Shown piece after piece: positions 7,487-17,340 of a stretch of DNA of 64,000 bases. The notes under the pieces are model-generated. The model saw nothing but the letters and a program-made list of their open reading frames with translations, was not told the origin of the DNA and searched no databases. Source of the stretch: Limosilactobacillus fastidiosus (GTDB taxonomy: Bacteria; Bacillota; Bacilli; Lactobacillales; Lactobacillaceae); assembly GCF_014145505.1 (NCBI RefSeq), contig NZ_JACIUZ010000028.1, positions 19,565 to 83,564 on the forward strand, in the 5' to 3' direction. A program made the position numbers and the translations under genes. The stretch's first letter is position 1, and each line of letters starts with the position of its first letter.

Positions 7487-8827
7487 TTAGGCTAACGTTC
7501 CCATTGGATCCCAAGGCTTTAAGACAATTGGTTCTTGAGCCTGAGCCTTCTTTAGCTTGTCACTAAGATATTTCTTGTTAACAACAATTTGGTAGCAATA
7601 CTTGTCCATCCAAGCATCGCTCATTACGAAGTAACCCTTGGTACCGACTTTTGGTCCCCAAGAATTTTCTACTTTCCACTTGGTTGGCTTGTCATTTACC
7701 AGGTCAACACCAGTAAGGACCATTGCGTGATCCATCATACTTTGACCATAGTCAAGGGCATCCGCCTTAGTCATTTCGAGATCCGTATCAAATAATTGAG
7801 CGTAATCATAGGTGTTTAATGCCATGATCCCGAGCTTCGTTTCAGAATATTTAACAACGTCAGAACCAAACCAAACACTTTCGCCAGCCTTCAATTGATC
7901 GATTGCTAGTTGCTTGAATTCAGTCATTGGAAGGTTTAAGTGTTTAATTTGACGCCCACCGACAACGTTACCTAACATATCGATAGTGTATGTCTTGTAA
8001 TATTCCTTATCCGCAGTTGGCGCTTGAATAATTGAAATGTAATCATCAAGGTTCCAACCGACATACTTTTTGAAGAATTCTTGTGGAGTAATATTTTCTT
8101 CACGGTGGAATTCATTATCTTTCTTTGTCCGGTATTCAAAATTAAAGTGGCTAGCTGGTTCACCAAAGGCATATGCAAGCATCCGGTAAACATCATTCAA
8201 CATTTCTTTCCGCTTTGCGTTGACGACTTCTTCATCCGCGTGGTCTTCATTAATCATCTTTCGTAAAATTACTGCATCGTGGCGTAATTTATTGTTGAGC
8301 AGAGAATTAATCCCGTTTGAGCGGTTAGAGTTAAATGATTCCGGCATTGCAGATTTTGGCATTACCCCGTACTTCTCGATTAAAGCACAGAGCATATCCC
8401 ATTGGCCACCATCAGATTGTGGGGCTTCCATTAACCAGGCAATTTTCCGGTCACTAGTAGGAAGACTAGCAGTTTTAATTACGTTTTCGTAGAAGTAGTT
8501 TGCCTTTTCAAACTTATCCCAGAAGAATTGGTAAGATTGAGAAAACTCGAAGTTGTCAGGCAAGTTAAACCGGTGTTGCATGTCATGACGCATCGTGTTT
8601 AATGCTGCAAACATCCAGCAACGACCTGATTGCTTTTGGTCGGCAACATCCCCGGTCTTTAAATCAATTGAAAAGTGGGGAGCATTATCAGCAATTGAGT
8701 GCCAATTAAAACTAGCAGCGTTAACCCCATTTTTGGTAACGGCATTCTCAAGTACGCTACTTTCCTTACGTTGGTGATAATACTGGTGAAAATCGTTAAT
8801 TGCTGAATTAGTAATATTAAAACTCAC
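7487..8827 (-). CDS. pepC: Aminopeptidase C (C1B cysteine peptidase)
   Basis: This cytoplasmic aminopeptidase of the bleomycin-hydrolase family releases N-terminal residues from oligopeptides. The catalytic Cys is residue 70 in QKQSGRCWMFAA, the His is residue 367 in DHAMVLTG, and the Asn is residue 388 in VENSWG. The length of 446 aa equals the family norm. The C-terminus ends in GTLA, where the family's C-terminal arm tail reaches the active site. The gene is monocistronic and shares a terminator with the cyu operon. Peptidases of this kind supply amino acids to auxotrophic lactobacilli. Confidence 0.95.
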   Translation of the reverse strand: MSFNITNSAINDFHQYYHQRKESSVLENAVTKNGVNAASFNWHSIADNAPHFSIDLKTGDVADQKQSGRCWMFAALNTMRHDMQHRFNLPDNFEFSQSYQFFWDKFEKANYFYENVIKTASLPTSDRKIAWLMEAPQSDGGQWDMLCALIEKYGVMPKSAMPESFNSNRSNGINSLLNNKLRHDAVILRKMINEDHADEEVVNAKRKEMLNDVYRMLAYAFGEPASHFNFEYRTKKDNEFHREENITPQEFFKKYVGWNLDDYISIIQAPTADKEYYKTYTIDMLGNVVGGRQIKHLNLPMTEFKQLAIDQLKAGESVWFGSDVVKYSETKLGIMALNTYDYAQLFDTDLEMTKADALDYGQSMMDHAMVLTGVDLVNDKPTKWKVENSWGPKVGTKGYFVMSDAWMDKYCYQIVVNKKYLSDKLKKAQAQEPIVLKPWDPMGTLA

Positions 8828-8908
8828 GACAGTTCACACTCCTTAAATAGTATTACCTAATATTATAGTGATTTAAATGCGGAAAGAAAATCCCTTATAA
8901 ACACAAAT

Positions 8909-8941
8909 GACTCCATAGTTCATTTCACCGAGCTAGGAGTC
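8909..8941 (-). terminator. Terminator-like hairpin downstream of mleS
   Basis: GACTCC and GGAGTC close a 21-base loop in the 134-base gap between mleS and pepC. The T tract is better on the plus strand than on the minus strand, so termination of mleS here is probable but not strong. Confidence 0.45.
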
Positions 8942-8961
8942 TTTTTTGAATACTATTTATT

Positions 8962-10581
8962 TTAGTATTTTGCTTCCCAGGTCATCTTTTCAACAGCATT
9001 TTTAGCATCTTTAGCTGAAGAGAGACCTTGATCAATGGCAGATTGAGCGACTGCAATTGCGACAGTCTTGGAGAATTTAGTCATATCTTTAACAGGAGGA
9101 AGAACAGCGGCACCAGGCTTAGTTGGATCAACTAAGCCAACAAGTGAATGAGCAGCAGCAGCGAGCATAGCATTATTAATATGCTTTGCTTCCGTTGCAA
9201 TTGCCCCAAAACCAACTCCTGGGTAAATTAACGCATTGTTTGCTTGACCGATGTTGTAGGTAACACCATTATATTCAATGTCGTCAACTGGGATCCCGGT
9301 TGCAACTAATGCACGACCGTCAGTCCACTTTAGGAGGTCTGCAGCCCGTGCTTCGGCAAGTTTAGTTGGGTTAGAAAGAGGGAAGATAATTGGTCGTTTA
9401 GTGTGTGCTGCCATTTCCTTAACAATTTCTTCAGTGAAAGCTCCTGGTTGGGTAGAAGTCCCGATCATGACAGTTGGGTGAATCGTCTTCACTACTGTCG
9501 TCAAGTTAGTCAATTCATCGGCATTGGCAAATTCATCCCGTTGCCGAGTAAATGGCTTTTGCTTTGGTGTTAATCCTTCAGTATCTTCAAAGAGTAATCC
9601 TTGCTTATCAACTAAGTAAAAGTGTTTCTTGGCTTCAGCGGGATCCATTCCTTGACGAACTAATTCTTCAAAGAGCATCTTGGCAATTCCCATTCCGGCA
9701 CTTCCGGCACCAAAGGTTAAGAACTTTTGATCAGCTAATTTTTCCTTAGAAATGTTTAGTGCGCCTAAGACACCGGCAAGGGCAATGATCCCGGTTCCTT
9801 GAATATCATCATTAAAGGTCAAGATCTTATCTTGGTACTTATCAAGAATCCGTGCAGCAGTTCCCCGACCAAAGTCTTCAAAGTGGAGCAGACTCTTTGG
9901 GAATAGTTCTTCGACTGTATCAACGAACTTATCGATAAAGTCAAAGTATTCTTGACCAGTGATCCGGTGGTGCCGTTCACCAAGGTAGTTTGGATCTTTG
10001 AGGAGAAATTCATTATCTGTTCCTGCATCAATAGAAATTGGCAGAACTTGGGAAGGGTTAACTCCGGCAGCGGCAGTGTAAACCATTAGCTTCCCAACGG
10101 CAATGTCAACCCCATCGACACCCCAATCACCGATTCCTAAGATCCCTTGAGAATCAGTAACGACAATAAGACGGATATCACGACCGCAACTAACGTTTTG
10201 AAGGCTTTCCTTAATGTCTTCGGGATGCTTAACTGAAAGGTAAACAGCATCTTGAGGGCGAAGGTAGCGTTCATTATACTTTTCAATGGCTTCAGCGATC
10301 ACCGGATCGTAAACGATTGGCATCATTTCTGCAATGTGTTTTTCCATTAAGTAGAAGAAAAGTGTTCGGTTAGCGTTGAAGACTTCCATTAAGAAATGTC
10401 GCTTTTCAATTCGGGATGTCTTACTTTCATAAAGAGCGTAAGTATCGGCTTCCTGTTCTTCAATTGTTTTTACTCGTGGTGGTAAGGTACCAATCAATCC
10501 TAATTTTTTTCGTTCATCGATTGTAAACGCGGTTCCCTTATTCTTGAAAGGGTTATTGAGAATTAACATTGCATCTGACAT
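8962..10581 (-). CDS. mleS: Malolactic enzyme
   Basis: The enzyme converts L-malate to L-lactate and CO2 using NAD+ and Mn2+, deacidifying the cell. It is a 539-residue protein of the malic enzyme family. N-terminal domain markers are [31 protein letters not shown] and MPIVYDP. The Rossmann motif [14 protein letters not shown] lies near residue 290, and the metal/substrate block HFEDFGRG and FNDDIQGTG near 245-270. The N-terminus and LPSK/LPPRV-type loop match lactobacillar malolactic enzymes rather than NAD-malic enzymes, but the two cannot be fully separated by eye. No malate permease gene is adjacent, and the divergent regulator mleR is destroyed. Confidence 0.85.
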   Translation of the reverse strand: MSDAMLILNNPFKNKGTAFTIDERKKLGLIGTLPPRVKTIEEQEADTYALYESKTSRIEKRHFLMEVFNANRTLFFYLMEKHIAEMMPIVYDPVIAEAIEKYNERYLRPQDAVYLSVKHPEDIKESLQNVSCGRDIRLIVVTDSQGILGIGDWGVDGVDIAVGKLMVYTAAAGVNPSQVLPISIDAGTDNEFLLKDPNYLGERHHRITGQEYFDFIDKFVDTVEELFPKSLLHFEDFGRGTAARILDKYQDKILTFNDDIQGTGIIALAGVLGALNISKEKLADQKFLTFGAGSAGMGIAKMLFEELVRQGMDPAEAKKHFYLVDKQGLLFEDTEGLTPKQKPFTRQRDEFANADELTNLTTVVKTIHPTVMIGTSTQPGAFTEEIVKEMAAHTKRPIIFPLSNPTKLAEARAADLLKWTDGRALVATGIPVDDIEYNGVTYNIGQANNALIYPGVGFGAIATEAKHINNAMLAAAAHSLVGLVDPTKPGAAVLPPVKDMTKFSKTVAIAVAQSAIDQGLSSAKDAKNAVEKMTWEAKY

Positions 10582-10636
10582 TATTAAAGATCTCCTTTTA
10601 ATTGGTTATGTATAACTTAATGATAGGAAGGTCATT

Positions 10637-10663
10637 AGGATATAGTCAAATTTATGCTATCCT
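10637..10663. promoter_or_regulatory. Candidate MleR operator between mleS and the mleR remnant
   Basis: AGGATA and TATCCT form an inverted repeat with 15 bases between them, around ATAG-N11-CTAT. It lies in the divergent intergenic region, where LysR proteins bind their target promoter. With mleR broken this site is probably orphaned. Confidence 0.45.
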
Positions 10664-10711
10664 ATAAATAAATTTGATATACCTGAATGAAGAGCTACTT
10701 TTGAGGATAAA

Positions 10712-10960
10712 ATGAAAATTAGAGATTTAGAATACTTTATTGAACTTGTAAAAGATAAAAACTTTTCAGTAGTTGCCGATCGTTTCCATGTTAGTTATCT
10801 AACTATCACAATGGCAATTAACCGATTAGTATAAAAATACGGAGCCCCTTTTATTCGTGATCATGTTAAATTAGAGGTTACTGAAGCCGGATCAAAAAAA
10901 TGCTCCAAATGTTATTAAGAGGAGAACTAGGTATGTCGCTTCTTAGTTCCGCAAGTTTAC
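10712..10960 (+). pseudogene. mleR: mleR remnant, N-terminal part (LysR regulator)
   Basis: The frame starts MKIRDLEYFIELVKDKNFS and continues through a LysR helix-turn-helix (VADRFHVSYLTITMAINRL). It then meets TAA where KKYGAPFIRD would be expected. The frame resumes with KYGAPFIRD and LEVTEAG, then shifts. It is divergent from mleS, as mleR genes usually are. The coding remains end at the transposon boundary and continue after it at 12331. Confidence 0.75.
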
Positions 10961-11051
10961 TGATATAAATAAGGCAGAAAGCCCGTGACTTTAGTCATGG
11001 GATGAATGCCTTTATTTTGCTATAATTTGACTACGGAAAGGTGGTGAAAAG

Positions 11052-12206
11052 ATGCTAAAAGGCATTAAGATTCGTTTATATCCAAACGAAAATCAAAAAA
11101 ATAAACTATGGCAAATGTTTGGTAATAACCGCTTTGTTTGGAATCAAATGTTAGGAATGGCTAAGCAACGCTATCAAAACAATCCAAGTAGCCAATTTAT
11201 AAATGGCTATCAAATGGATGCTTTGTTAAAACAATTAAAACAAGAATATCCGTTCTTGAAGGATAGCGATTCATCAAGCTTACAAATTGTTAATCATAAT
11301 CTTGATCAAGCATTTAAAATGCTATTTAAGCATCGTGGTGGTTATCCGCGGTTTAAGAGTAGACGGACAGCTAAACAAGCATATACGGGAAAATCTACGA
11401 TTTCTGTGGTTGCTAAGCGTTACTTAAAATTGCCAAAGTTAGGCATTATCAAGACTAGTAAAACTAATCAATTAACTAACTGTAAAATTAAACGTTATAC
11501 TGTTAGCCATGATGCTACTGGTCGGTATTATCTATCGTTACAGTTAGAAGCGCCAGAACCACTCTCACTACCTAAAACAGGTAAAAAAGTTGGCATTGAT
11601 GTTGGAATAGCTGATTTAGCAATTAGTTCTGATGGAGAAAAGTTTGGTACTTTTAATGCTAAATGGTTAGAAAGACAAGCGCTCGCTTGGCAAAGCAAAT
11701 ATGCCAAGCGTAAACACTTAGCAACGATTGCCCAAAGGCAATGGAATCATAACCATAAAACGGTTAAAGAAGAACTGGATGACTATCAAAACTGGCAACG
11801 GGCACGAAAACAAAAGGCTTGCTATCAGCAACGGATAGCAAATAAGCGAAAAGACTACTTGCATAAGCTAACAACTTATTTGGTGAAAAAGTATGACGTG
11901 ATTGTCATTGAAGATTTGAAAGCCAAGAACCTTCAAAAGAATCATCATCTAGCTAAATCAATTGCTAACGCGAGTTGGTATCAATTTAGGACCATGTTGG
12001 AATATAAATGTGCGTGGTATGGTAAACAATTAATTACTGTTAAGCCAAACTATACTAGTCAAATTTGTAGTCAATGTGGCTATCACAGTGGTAAGAAATC
12101 ACTAGAAATTCGTGAATGGACTTGTCCTAAATGTGGTACCCATCACGATCGGGATATTAATGCGGCAGTTAATATCTTGCATAAAGGATTAAAAGCCGTA
12201 GGCTAG
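11052..12206 (+). CDS. tnpB: TnpB RNA-guided nuclease
   Basis: The 384-residue product is a TnpB (OrfB) protein, ancestor family of Cas12. An N-terminal helix-turn-helix domain starts [19 protein letters not shown]. The RuvC residues are Asp183 ([11 protein letters not shown]), Glu287 ([12 protein letters not shown]) and Asp368 ([12 protein letters not shown]), and a zinc ribbon is formed by Cys339, Cys342, Cys358 and Cys361. All catalytic residues are present and the frame is intact, so the protein is likely active. TnpB proteins cut DNA next to a target motif using a guide RNA made from the element's right end, which helps keep the element in place. AAAGGTGGTG precedes the ATG. Confidence 0.9.
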   Translation: MLKGIKIRLYPNENQKNKLWQMFGNNRFVWNQMLGMAKQRYQNNPSSQFINGYQMDALLKQLKQEYPFLKDSDSSSLQIVNHNLDQAFKMLFKHRGGYPRFKSRRTAKQAYTGKSTISVVAKRYLKLPKLGIIKTSKTNQLTNCKIKRYTVSHDATGRYYLSLQLEAPEPLSLPKTGKKVGIDVGIADLAISSDGEKFGTFNAKWLERQALAWQSKYAKRKHLATIAQRQWNHNHKTVKEELDDYQNWQRARKQKACYQQRIANKRKDYLHKLTTYLVKKYDVIVIEDLKAKNLQKNHHLAKSIANASWYQFRTMLEYKCAWYGKQLITVKPNYTSQICSQCGYHSGKKSLEIREWTCPKCGTHHDRDINAAVNILHKGLKAVG

Positions 12207-12325
12207 GGACTAGCCGTGGTAAATAGCAAAGTTCTGTAAGTTAGGTATTATGAATACACATGTAATATCCTAAATACTACTTTGTGTTCCCAGAAACCAC
12301 CGACTTTAGTCGGTGTGTAGTTCAT
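12190..12325 (+). ncRNA. Probable omega/re RNA scaffold of the TnpB element
   Basis: The segment from the end of tnpB to the right-end hairpin is non-coding and contains several short stems ending in CACCGACT-TT-AGTCGGTG. In this family the guide RNA spans the 3' end of tnpB and the right end, and its guide is the flanking DNA. Here that would be mleR sequence just past 12325. The assignment is by family knowledge and position only. Confidence 0.45.
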
Positions 12326-12330
12326 ATTAT

Positions 12331-12605
12331 TATGAGTCGGCATCACTGTTTGGTTTAGAGAAAGAAAGTACAATTTAGTGATCTCAAAAACGGTCCTTTA
12401 TATTGCCAGATGTAGACTTTATTCACCAACAAGCTTTCCGTCAATGTGTTGCCTTGCCCATATTCGCCCTAAAGTAATTTATCGGACAAATGATATTCAC
12501 ATTATTAAGAACATGGTTGCTGAAAATTTAGGAATTTCATTTTTAACAAAATTAGTAATCACCCCTAATGATCGTTTAGCAGATTTAAGCTTAGCCGATT
12601 CTTAA
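12331..12605 (+). pseudogene. mleR: mleR remnant, C-terminal part (LysR effector domain)
   Basis: After the element the LysR frame resumes with YESASLFGLEKEST, then changes frame once or more. It ends in a clear effector-domain tail: VIYRTNDIHIIKNMVAENLG and ISFLTKLVITPNDRLADLS. Together with 10712-10960 this is one regulator gene broken by a nonsense change, frameshifts and the insertion. Confidence 0.7.
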
Positions 12606-12690
12606 TTATGAGGCGAAAACTAAGAATCACGAGGAAACTTCGTGAAAAAATAAAGAAGCTGTGACGTAAGTTTTCTATAGTGCAGTAAAT

Positions 12691-12739
12691 ACAAAATGGC
12701 TCTAGCGTTCGGATTTTCCGAACGCTAGAGCCATTTTGT
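12691..12739. terminator. Strong palindromic hairpin before rpiA's 3' end
   Basis: A perfect 22-bp stem starting ACAAAATGGCTC (12691) is closed by a 5-base ATTTT loop. It lies between the mleR remnant and rpiA and can stop transcription from both sides. Confidence 0.7.
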
Positions 12740-12752
12740 ACTTGTGGGGCTC

Positions 12753-12798
12753 CCAGAACCTAGCTTTGCGCCGAAAAACGGACTAGTACTAGGTCTGG
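12753..12798 (-). other. Second stem-loop downstream of rpiA
   Basis: CCAGAACCTAG and CTAGGTCTGG pair with one bulged A around a 25-base loop that itself holds CCG/CGG. There is no T tract, so it is more likely a stabilising 3' structure or an intergenic repeat than a terminator. Confidence 0.35.
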
Positions 12799-12846
12799 CT
12801 CATTCCCTAAAATTAAGATCATTTACTAATTTTTGCGTCTTATATA

Positions 12847-13539
12847 TTATTGACGGGCATGAAGCAACTTTGCTCCATCTTGAGTTCCGACAAGGACATC
12901 ATTGACTTGATTTAAGAATAAACCATCTTCAATTAAACCAACCATGCCAATTAATTCTTTGTGAAGGGCAAATGGATCATTTATTTCTTCAAGGTGTAAG
13001 TCAATGATGAAATTTCGTTGGTGCGTGCGGAATTTATCACTATTATCAGGAAGCATACGCCAAGTTGGGTTGTAACCACGACGGGCCAGCTTAGTAAAGA
13101 GGTGTTGACTTCCGTATGGGGTTACTTCAACTGGTAGCGGAAATGCACCTAAGTGATGAACTAACTTTGATTCATCAACAATCCACATTACGTGGTCAGA
13201 GTAATTAGAAACGATCTTTTCCCAGAGAAGGGCACCACCGCCACCTTTGATTCCCTGAAAATCATCACTAATCTCATCGGCCCCATCAATAGTAAGGTCG
13301 ATGTGATCAACATCATCAATTTCTTCAACCTTAATTCCTAAGCTTTCAGCTTGGCGAGTAGTTCTATTTGAGGTTGTGACACAAACAATATCAGTTAAAT
13401 CACCATTTTTAATGTGTTCACCAAGGACCTCAACTAAGCAGTGAACAGTGGAGCCGGTACCAAGACCGACAACCATTCCTGGACGAATATATTTAACTGC
13501 TTCACGGCCAACTTGTTGTTTTAGCTCATCTTGATTCAT
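12847..13539 (-). CDS. rpiA: Ribose-5-phosphate isomerase A
   Basis: The enzyme interconverts ribose 5-phosphate and ribulose 5-phosphate in the pentose phosphate pathway. Family motifs are [13 protein letters not shown] (residues 26-38, phosphate loop), the catalytic-site block [10 protein letters not shown] near residue 82 (DGADE), and [13 protein letters not shown] near 98. The length of 230 aa is typical. A GNAT acetyltransferase gene ends 18 bases upstream in the same direction, so the two are probably transcribed together. Confidence 0.95.
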   Translation of the reverse strand: MNQDELKQQVGREAVKYIRPGMVVGLGTGSTVHCLVEVLGEHIKNGDLTDIVCVTTSNRTTRQAESLGIKVEEIDDVDHIDLTIDGADEISDDFQGIKGGGGALLWEKIVSNYSDHVMWIVDESKLVHHLGAFPLPVEVTPYGSQHLFTKLARRGYNPTWRMLPDNSDKFRTHQRNFIIDLHLEEINDPFALHKELIGMVGLIEDGLFLNQVNDVLVGTQDGAKLLHARQ

Positions 13540-13557
13540 GAGTTTCCTCCTTAGGTT

Positions 13558-13851
13558 TTAGAAACGATCTTCTGGTAACAATAACTGCTGATATTCAGGA
13601 TGCACCTTAAATTGCTTGACTGCATAAGGACACATTAATTTTACTGTTAGTTGGTGTGCGGTGGCATATTTAACGAATCGGTTAACTAATTCTGCCGCGA
13701 TGCCTTGACCACGATAATCGGGATGAACGAAAACTCGTTCAACAACGACCCGATTAAGAACGCCCGCTACTTTAGGGAAATTAATTTCGCCAACAAAAGG
13801 TTGTTGGTCATCACTGGCGACAATTCGATCTTCTTCAATTTTGTAATCCAT
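13558..13851 (-). CDS. Small GNAT-family N-acetyltransferase
   Basis: The product is 97 aa when started at the ATG at 13851. A longer frame exists from a TTG at 13869. ATG is preferred because GGATG lies about 8 bases before it and nothing suitable precedes the TTG. The acetyl-CoA site is VFVHPDYRGQGIAAELVNRF, with the RGQGIA signature near residue 51. The compact size and C-terminal KVHPEYQ fit the YjdJ-like GNAT subfamily. The substrate is unknown. It lies just upstream of rpiA. Confidence 0.75.
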   Translation of the reverse strand: MDYKIEEDRIVASDDQQPFVGEINFPKVAGVLNRVVVERVFVHPDYRGQGIAAELVNRFVKYATAHQLTVKLMCPYAVKQFKVHPEYQQLLLPEDRF

Positions 13852-13959
13852 TTGATCACATCCATTCAATCTTACTTAGCTCAAGGTAAAGTCATACCAT
13901 AAATCCTATATCTATTTTATAATAAGTAGATAGTTTATAAAAAGGATTAGGTGATATAA

Positions 13960-14496
13960 ATGAAACGCGGATTTAAGATTGTTTCTAGTAAGCAAGCTCA
14001 GGGGCTTCATTTACCAAGCCGGCAAACTGCTAATGCAGCAGGATATGACTTTGAAGCCGCTGAAGATTTCGTCCTGCCATCTATTTGGAAAGGGAACTTT
14101 TTGAAGATCCTTTGGAAACTCCACCAGCAAACAAAGTTAACTGATAAAGAACTTAAAGATGCTGATCGATGTCTTAAACCGTATCTCGTACCAACTGGGA
14201 TTAAAGCTTATATGCAAGATGATGAATTCCTGCTATTAGCAAACCGCTCCAGTGGTCCATTTAAACGTCGATTAATCCTACCAAATGGAGTCGGAATAGT
14301 GGACGCTGACTACTACGATAATGATAGTAATGAAGGAGAAATCTTCTTCCAACTCATTAACTATGGTTTAACGGATTATTACATTAAGAAGGGTGAGCGA
14401 ATTGGCCAAGGAATTTTTATGCCATTCCTTACCATCGATGATGAGAAACAACCACGAGCCCAGCGGGTTGGTGGATTTGGCTCAACCAAAAAGTAA
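13960..14496 (+). CDS. dut: dUTP diphosphatase (trimeric dUTPase)
   Basis: The enzyme hydrolyses dUTP to dUMP and pyrophosphate, keeping uracil out of DNA. Conserved blocks are NAAGYDFEAAED (motif 1), LANRSSGPFKRRLILPNG (motif 2), GIVDADYYDN (motif 3), KKGERIGQGIF (motif 4) and the glycine-rich tail RVGGFGSTKK (motif 5). At 178 aa it is longer than the common 150 aa form because of an insertion of about 35 residues (about 45-80, rich in Lys, Trp and Leu). That variant is common in lactobacilli. The gene has its own upstream region and is divergent from the GNAT gene. Confidence 0.9.
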   Translation: MKRGFKIVSSKQAQGLHLPSRQTANAAGYDFEAAEDFVLPSIWKGNFLKILWKLHQQTKLTDKELKDADRCLKPYLVPTGIKAYMQDDEFLLLANRSSGPFKRRLILPNGVGIVDADYYDNDSNEGEIFFQLINYGLTDYYIKKGERIGQGIFMPFLTIDDEKQPRAQRVGGFGSTKK

Positions 14497-14668
14497 TATA
14501 GCAAATCTTAAATAAAATCGGAATAATTTCGGACAATTTTTTCTGAAATTGCCCATATTTTTGCCGGTGGAACGGTCCAATGCTTTTTTTTGAAGTAATT
14601 GGTAGGGCGCACTTTTATTTCAGGATCGTTGTTAGTAAGTAATTTTTAAGGAAGAAAGGAAGGCATAA

Positions 14669-16048
14669 ATGGCCAGAGTTAAAACGCAATATGTTTGTCA
14701 AAATTGTGGCTACAGTTCACCGCGGTATTTGGGAAGGTGTCCTAACTGTGGAGAATGGAATACGTTAGTTGAAGAACAGGTTCAGTCTTCAAGTTCAAGT
14801 GCAACTACTCGGCGGCCAACCACAACCTTAACTGGCTTAGTTGCCAAACCACAAAAAATTGGAGAAATTAATAGTCATGAAACACCTCGGGTAAAGACGA
14901 ATCTAAATGAACTTAACCGGGTTCTTGGTGGAGGAATTGTCCCAGGGTCGTTGATTTTAATTGGTGGGGATCCAGGGATTGGAAAATCAACACTTCTTCT
15001 TCAAGTTTCCGGTCAATTATCTAGCGAACACCACCGAGTTTTATATGTTTCTGGAGAAGAAAGTGCTACCCAGATCAAGATGCGGGCGGAACGACTTGAT
15101 GTGGCAGCGGATGATTTTTATATTTATCCCGAAACGAATATGGACAGCATTAAGGATACAATTCGAGAATTAAAACCAGAATATGTCGTGATTGATTCTG
15201 TTCAAACAATGCAGGCTACCGATGTTACTTCTGCTATTGGGAGTGTTTCTCAGATTCGGGAAGTAACAGCGCAGTTAATGCAGATTGCCAAAAGTAATAA
15301 TATTACGATATTCGTAGTTGGTCATGTTACCAAGGGGGGTGCAATTGCCGGACCGAAAATTTTGGAGCACATGGTAGATACCGTTCTGTATTTTGAAGGT
15401 GACCTTCACCATACTTACCGAATACTGAGATCGGTAAAGAATCGTTTTGGTTCGACTAATGAGTTAGGGATCTTTGAAATGCACACGAATGGCCTATCTG
15501 AGGTTAAGAATCCTTCAGAAATTTTTCTTGAGGAACGGTTAAAGGATGCTAATGGATCGGCTGTGGTGGTTTCATTGGAAGGAACTCGACCAATTTTAGT
15601 TGAAATTCAGGCGTTGGTCACACCAACTGTTTACGGAAATGCTCAACGAACCGCTACAGGTTTAAATAGAAACCGAGTATCATTGATAATGGCTGTTCTT
15701 GAAAAACGAGCAAGTTTGATGTTACAAAACCAAGATGCCTACCTTAAGGCAGCTGGTGGTGTAAAATTAGATGAACCCGCAATTGACTTAGCGATTGCAA
15801 TTAGTATTGCGTCAAGTTATCGAGATAAGGGAACCAAAGCCACGGATGCATTTGTCGGTGAAGTTGGCTTGACTGGCGAAATCCGGCGGGTCAACCGAAT
15901 TGAACAGCGGGTTGCTGAAGCACAGAAGCTTGGTTTTAAGCGGATCTTTGTTCCCAAGAACAACCTAAAGGGCTGGCAAGCACCAACCGGAATTGAAGTT
16001 ATTGGGGTAACAACTCTGCGTCAAGCGTTGCGTCTTGCTTTAGGCTAA
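14669..16048 (+). CDS. radA: DNA repair protein RadA (branch-migration ATPase)
   Basis: RadA processes recombination intermediates. The N-terminal zinc finger uses Cys10, Cys13, Cys24 and Cys27. It is followed by Walker [11 protein letters not shown] near residue 93, the RadA-specific KNRFG motif near residue 253, and a C-terminal Lon-protease-like domain beginning near 290. The length of 459 aa matches the family. It precedes a PIN-TRAM protein gene by 20 bases, the usual radA-yacL pairing in Firmicutes. Confidence 0.95.
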   Translation: MARVKTQYVCQNCGYSSPRYLGRCPNCGEWNTLVEEQVQSSSSSATTRRPTTTLTGLVAKPQKIGEINSHETPRVKTNLNELNRVLGGGIVPGSLILIGGDPGIGKSTLLLQVSGQLSSEHHRVLYVSGEESATQIKMRAERLDVAADDFYIYPETNMDSIKDTIRELKPEYVVIDSVQTMQATDVTSAIGSVSQIREVTAQLMQIAKSNNITIFVVGHVTKGGAIAGPKILEHMVDTVLYFEGDLHHTYRILRSVKNRFGSTNELGIFEMHTNGLSEVKNPSEIFLEERLKDANGSAVVVSLEGTRPILVEIQALVTPTVYGNAQRTATGLNRNRVSLIMAVLEKRASLMLQNQDAYLKAAGGVKLDEPAIDLAIAISIASSYRDKGTKATDAFVGEVGLTGEIRRVNRIEQRVAEAQKLGFKRIFVPKNNLKGWQAPTGIEVIGVTTLRQALRLALG

Positions 16049-16068
16049 TTTGAAAGTGAGGGTTGATT

Positions 16069-17229
16069 ATGCGAAAAAAAATTATTCGATTAATATATAT
16101 TGTTGTTGGGGCCGCAATTGGTTTTTATTACCTGCCATTATTTTGGGACTTAGTTAAGGTTCACTTAAATAATGCACTCTTAGTGTTTATTGATATTATT
16201 CTGGGAGCTTTTATTTTCTTTATTCTTTCGTTACTGCTTGCTAAACCAACAGAACAGTTAGTTGTGCGGATTGAAAAGAGCCTGACAAAGTTAAGTCCAG
16301 TCTATCTATTTTTTGGGACACTCTTAACAATTGTGGGGTTGGTCCTTGCAGTTTTAGTTTCGATTCCACTTTGGCGAACTGGAATTCCAGTTATTAATAA
16401 CGTTTTACCGATTTTGTTAATGATTACCTTTAGTTATTTTGGATATCGGATTGGAACAACTCGGCTGGACGATTGGAAAAATTTACTTTCTGGACATCGG
16501 GTTCGACCAAAAAATTTAAATACTGAGGTTATCGACCAAAAGGATGAGAATTACCACCATTACAAGATCCTGGATACTAACATCTTAATTGATGGGCGGA
16601 TTTATGATTTGGTTAAGACGGGGTTCTTGGAAGGGACATTATTGGTTCCCAACTTTGTTCTTTACGAATTACAATACATTGCCGATTCGGGCGAAAACAT
16701 TAAACGAGTTCGGGGACGACGTGGTTTAGATATTTTGAATAAGCTGCGTAAAGAGAAGATCGTTCCCATTGAAATGTACGATGGCGATTTTGAAGATATT
16801 CCTGAGGTTGATAGTAAACTAATTGTGTTAGCAAAGAAGGTTAATGGGGTAATTGTGACTAATGACTATAATTTAAATAAAGTTATTCAGTTCCAAAATG
16901 TCCAGGTTTTGAATATTAATAACCTTGCAAAGTCGTTGCGGCCGCGAGTAATTCCTGGGGAAACGCTTAACGTTGTTGTTGTAAAGAATGGGACTGAGCG
17001 TCAGCAAGGGGTTGCTTACTTGGATGACGGAACGATGGTTGTTGTTGAAGATGGCCGTTATTTCATGAACAAACGAATCGAAGTTGAAGTTACTAGTGCC
17101 TTACAAACCGATGCGGGACGAATGATATTTGCGCGCCCGCTTCACTCTCGGCGAGGGATTAACGAGAAAAATAGTGAATCCTCTAAGGGAGAAAAGAAGG
17201 TAACAAAATCGGATAAAGATTCTAAATAG
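16069..17229 (+). CDS. yacL: PIN-TRAM domain membrane protein (YacL type)
   Basis: Four N-terminal membrane helices (residues 1-125) are followed by a PIN nuclease domain. Its acidic residues are in LDTNILIDGRIYDL near 170, the mid-domain acids near 255 (EVDSKLI) and VTNDYNLNKV near 265. A TRAM domain (PGETLNVVVVKNGTERQQGV) follows near 290, and a Lys/Ser-rich tail ends the protein. The function is presumably an RNase; its targets are unknown. A TTG six bases upstream is in frame, but the ATG at 16069 has GTGAGGG at the right distance. Confidence 0.88.
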   Translation: MRKKIIRLIYIVVGAAIGFYYLPLFWDLVKVHLNNALLVFIDIILGAFIFFILSLLLAKPTEQLVVRIEKSLTKLSPVYLFFGTLLTIVGLVLAVLVSIPLWRTGIPVINNVLPILLMITFSYFGYRIGTTRLDDWKNLLSGHRVRPKNLNTEVIDQKDENYHHYKILDTNILIDGRIYDLVKTGFLEGTLLVPNFVLYELQYIADSGENIKRVRGRRGLDILNKLRKEKIVPIEMYDGDFEDIPEVDSKLIVLAKKVNGVIVTNDYNLNKVIQFQNVQVLNINNLAKSLRPRVIPGETLNVVVVKNGTERQQGVAYLDDGTMVVVEDGRYFMNKRIEVEVTSALQTDAGRMIFARPLHSRRGINEKNSESSKGEKKVTKSDKDSK

Positions 17230-17340
17230 TTATTTACAAATGCCACATAGTTTTATATTCTAGACACCGCGAGAGTTATTTCTTAACTTTATCGGCGCCT
17301 TTTTGGAAAATGTTCGTATTATAGATGGGAGAGGGTTGAA

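Larger units (their letters stand above)
10961..12325 (+). mobile_element. IS200/IS605-type element carrying only tnpB, inserted in mleR
   Basis: The element has a left-end hairpin (10982-11001, CCCGTGACT/AGTCATGGG), a tnpB gene and a right-end hairpin (12298-12315, CACCGACT/AGTCGGTG). These are the sub-terminal palindromes expected for this family, which has no inverted repeats and makes no target duplication. TTTAC at 10956-10960 would be the left target motif. mleR fragments flank it on both sides. No tnpA is present, so it would need a helper for movement. The right boundary is approximate (within about 10 bases). Confidence 0.75.

Noticed and set aside
12378..12605. 75-codon plus-strand frame taken as an independent gene
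   Set aside because: Its second half is clearly the LysR effector-domain tail of mleR, so it is part of the pseudogene.
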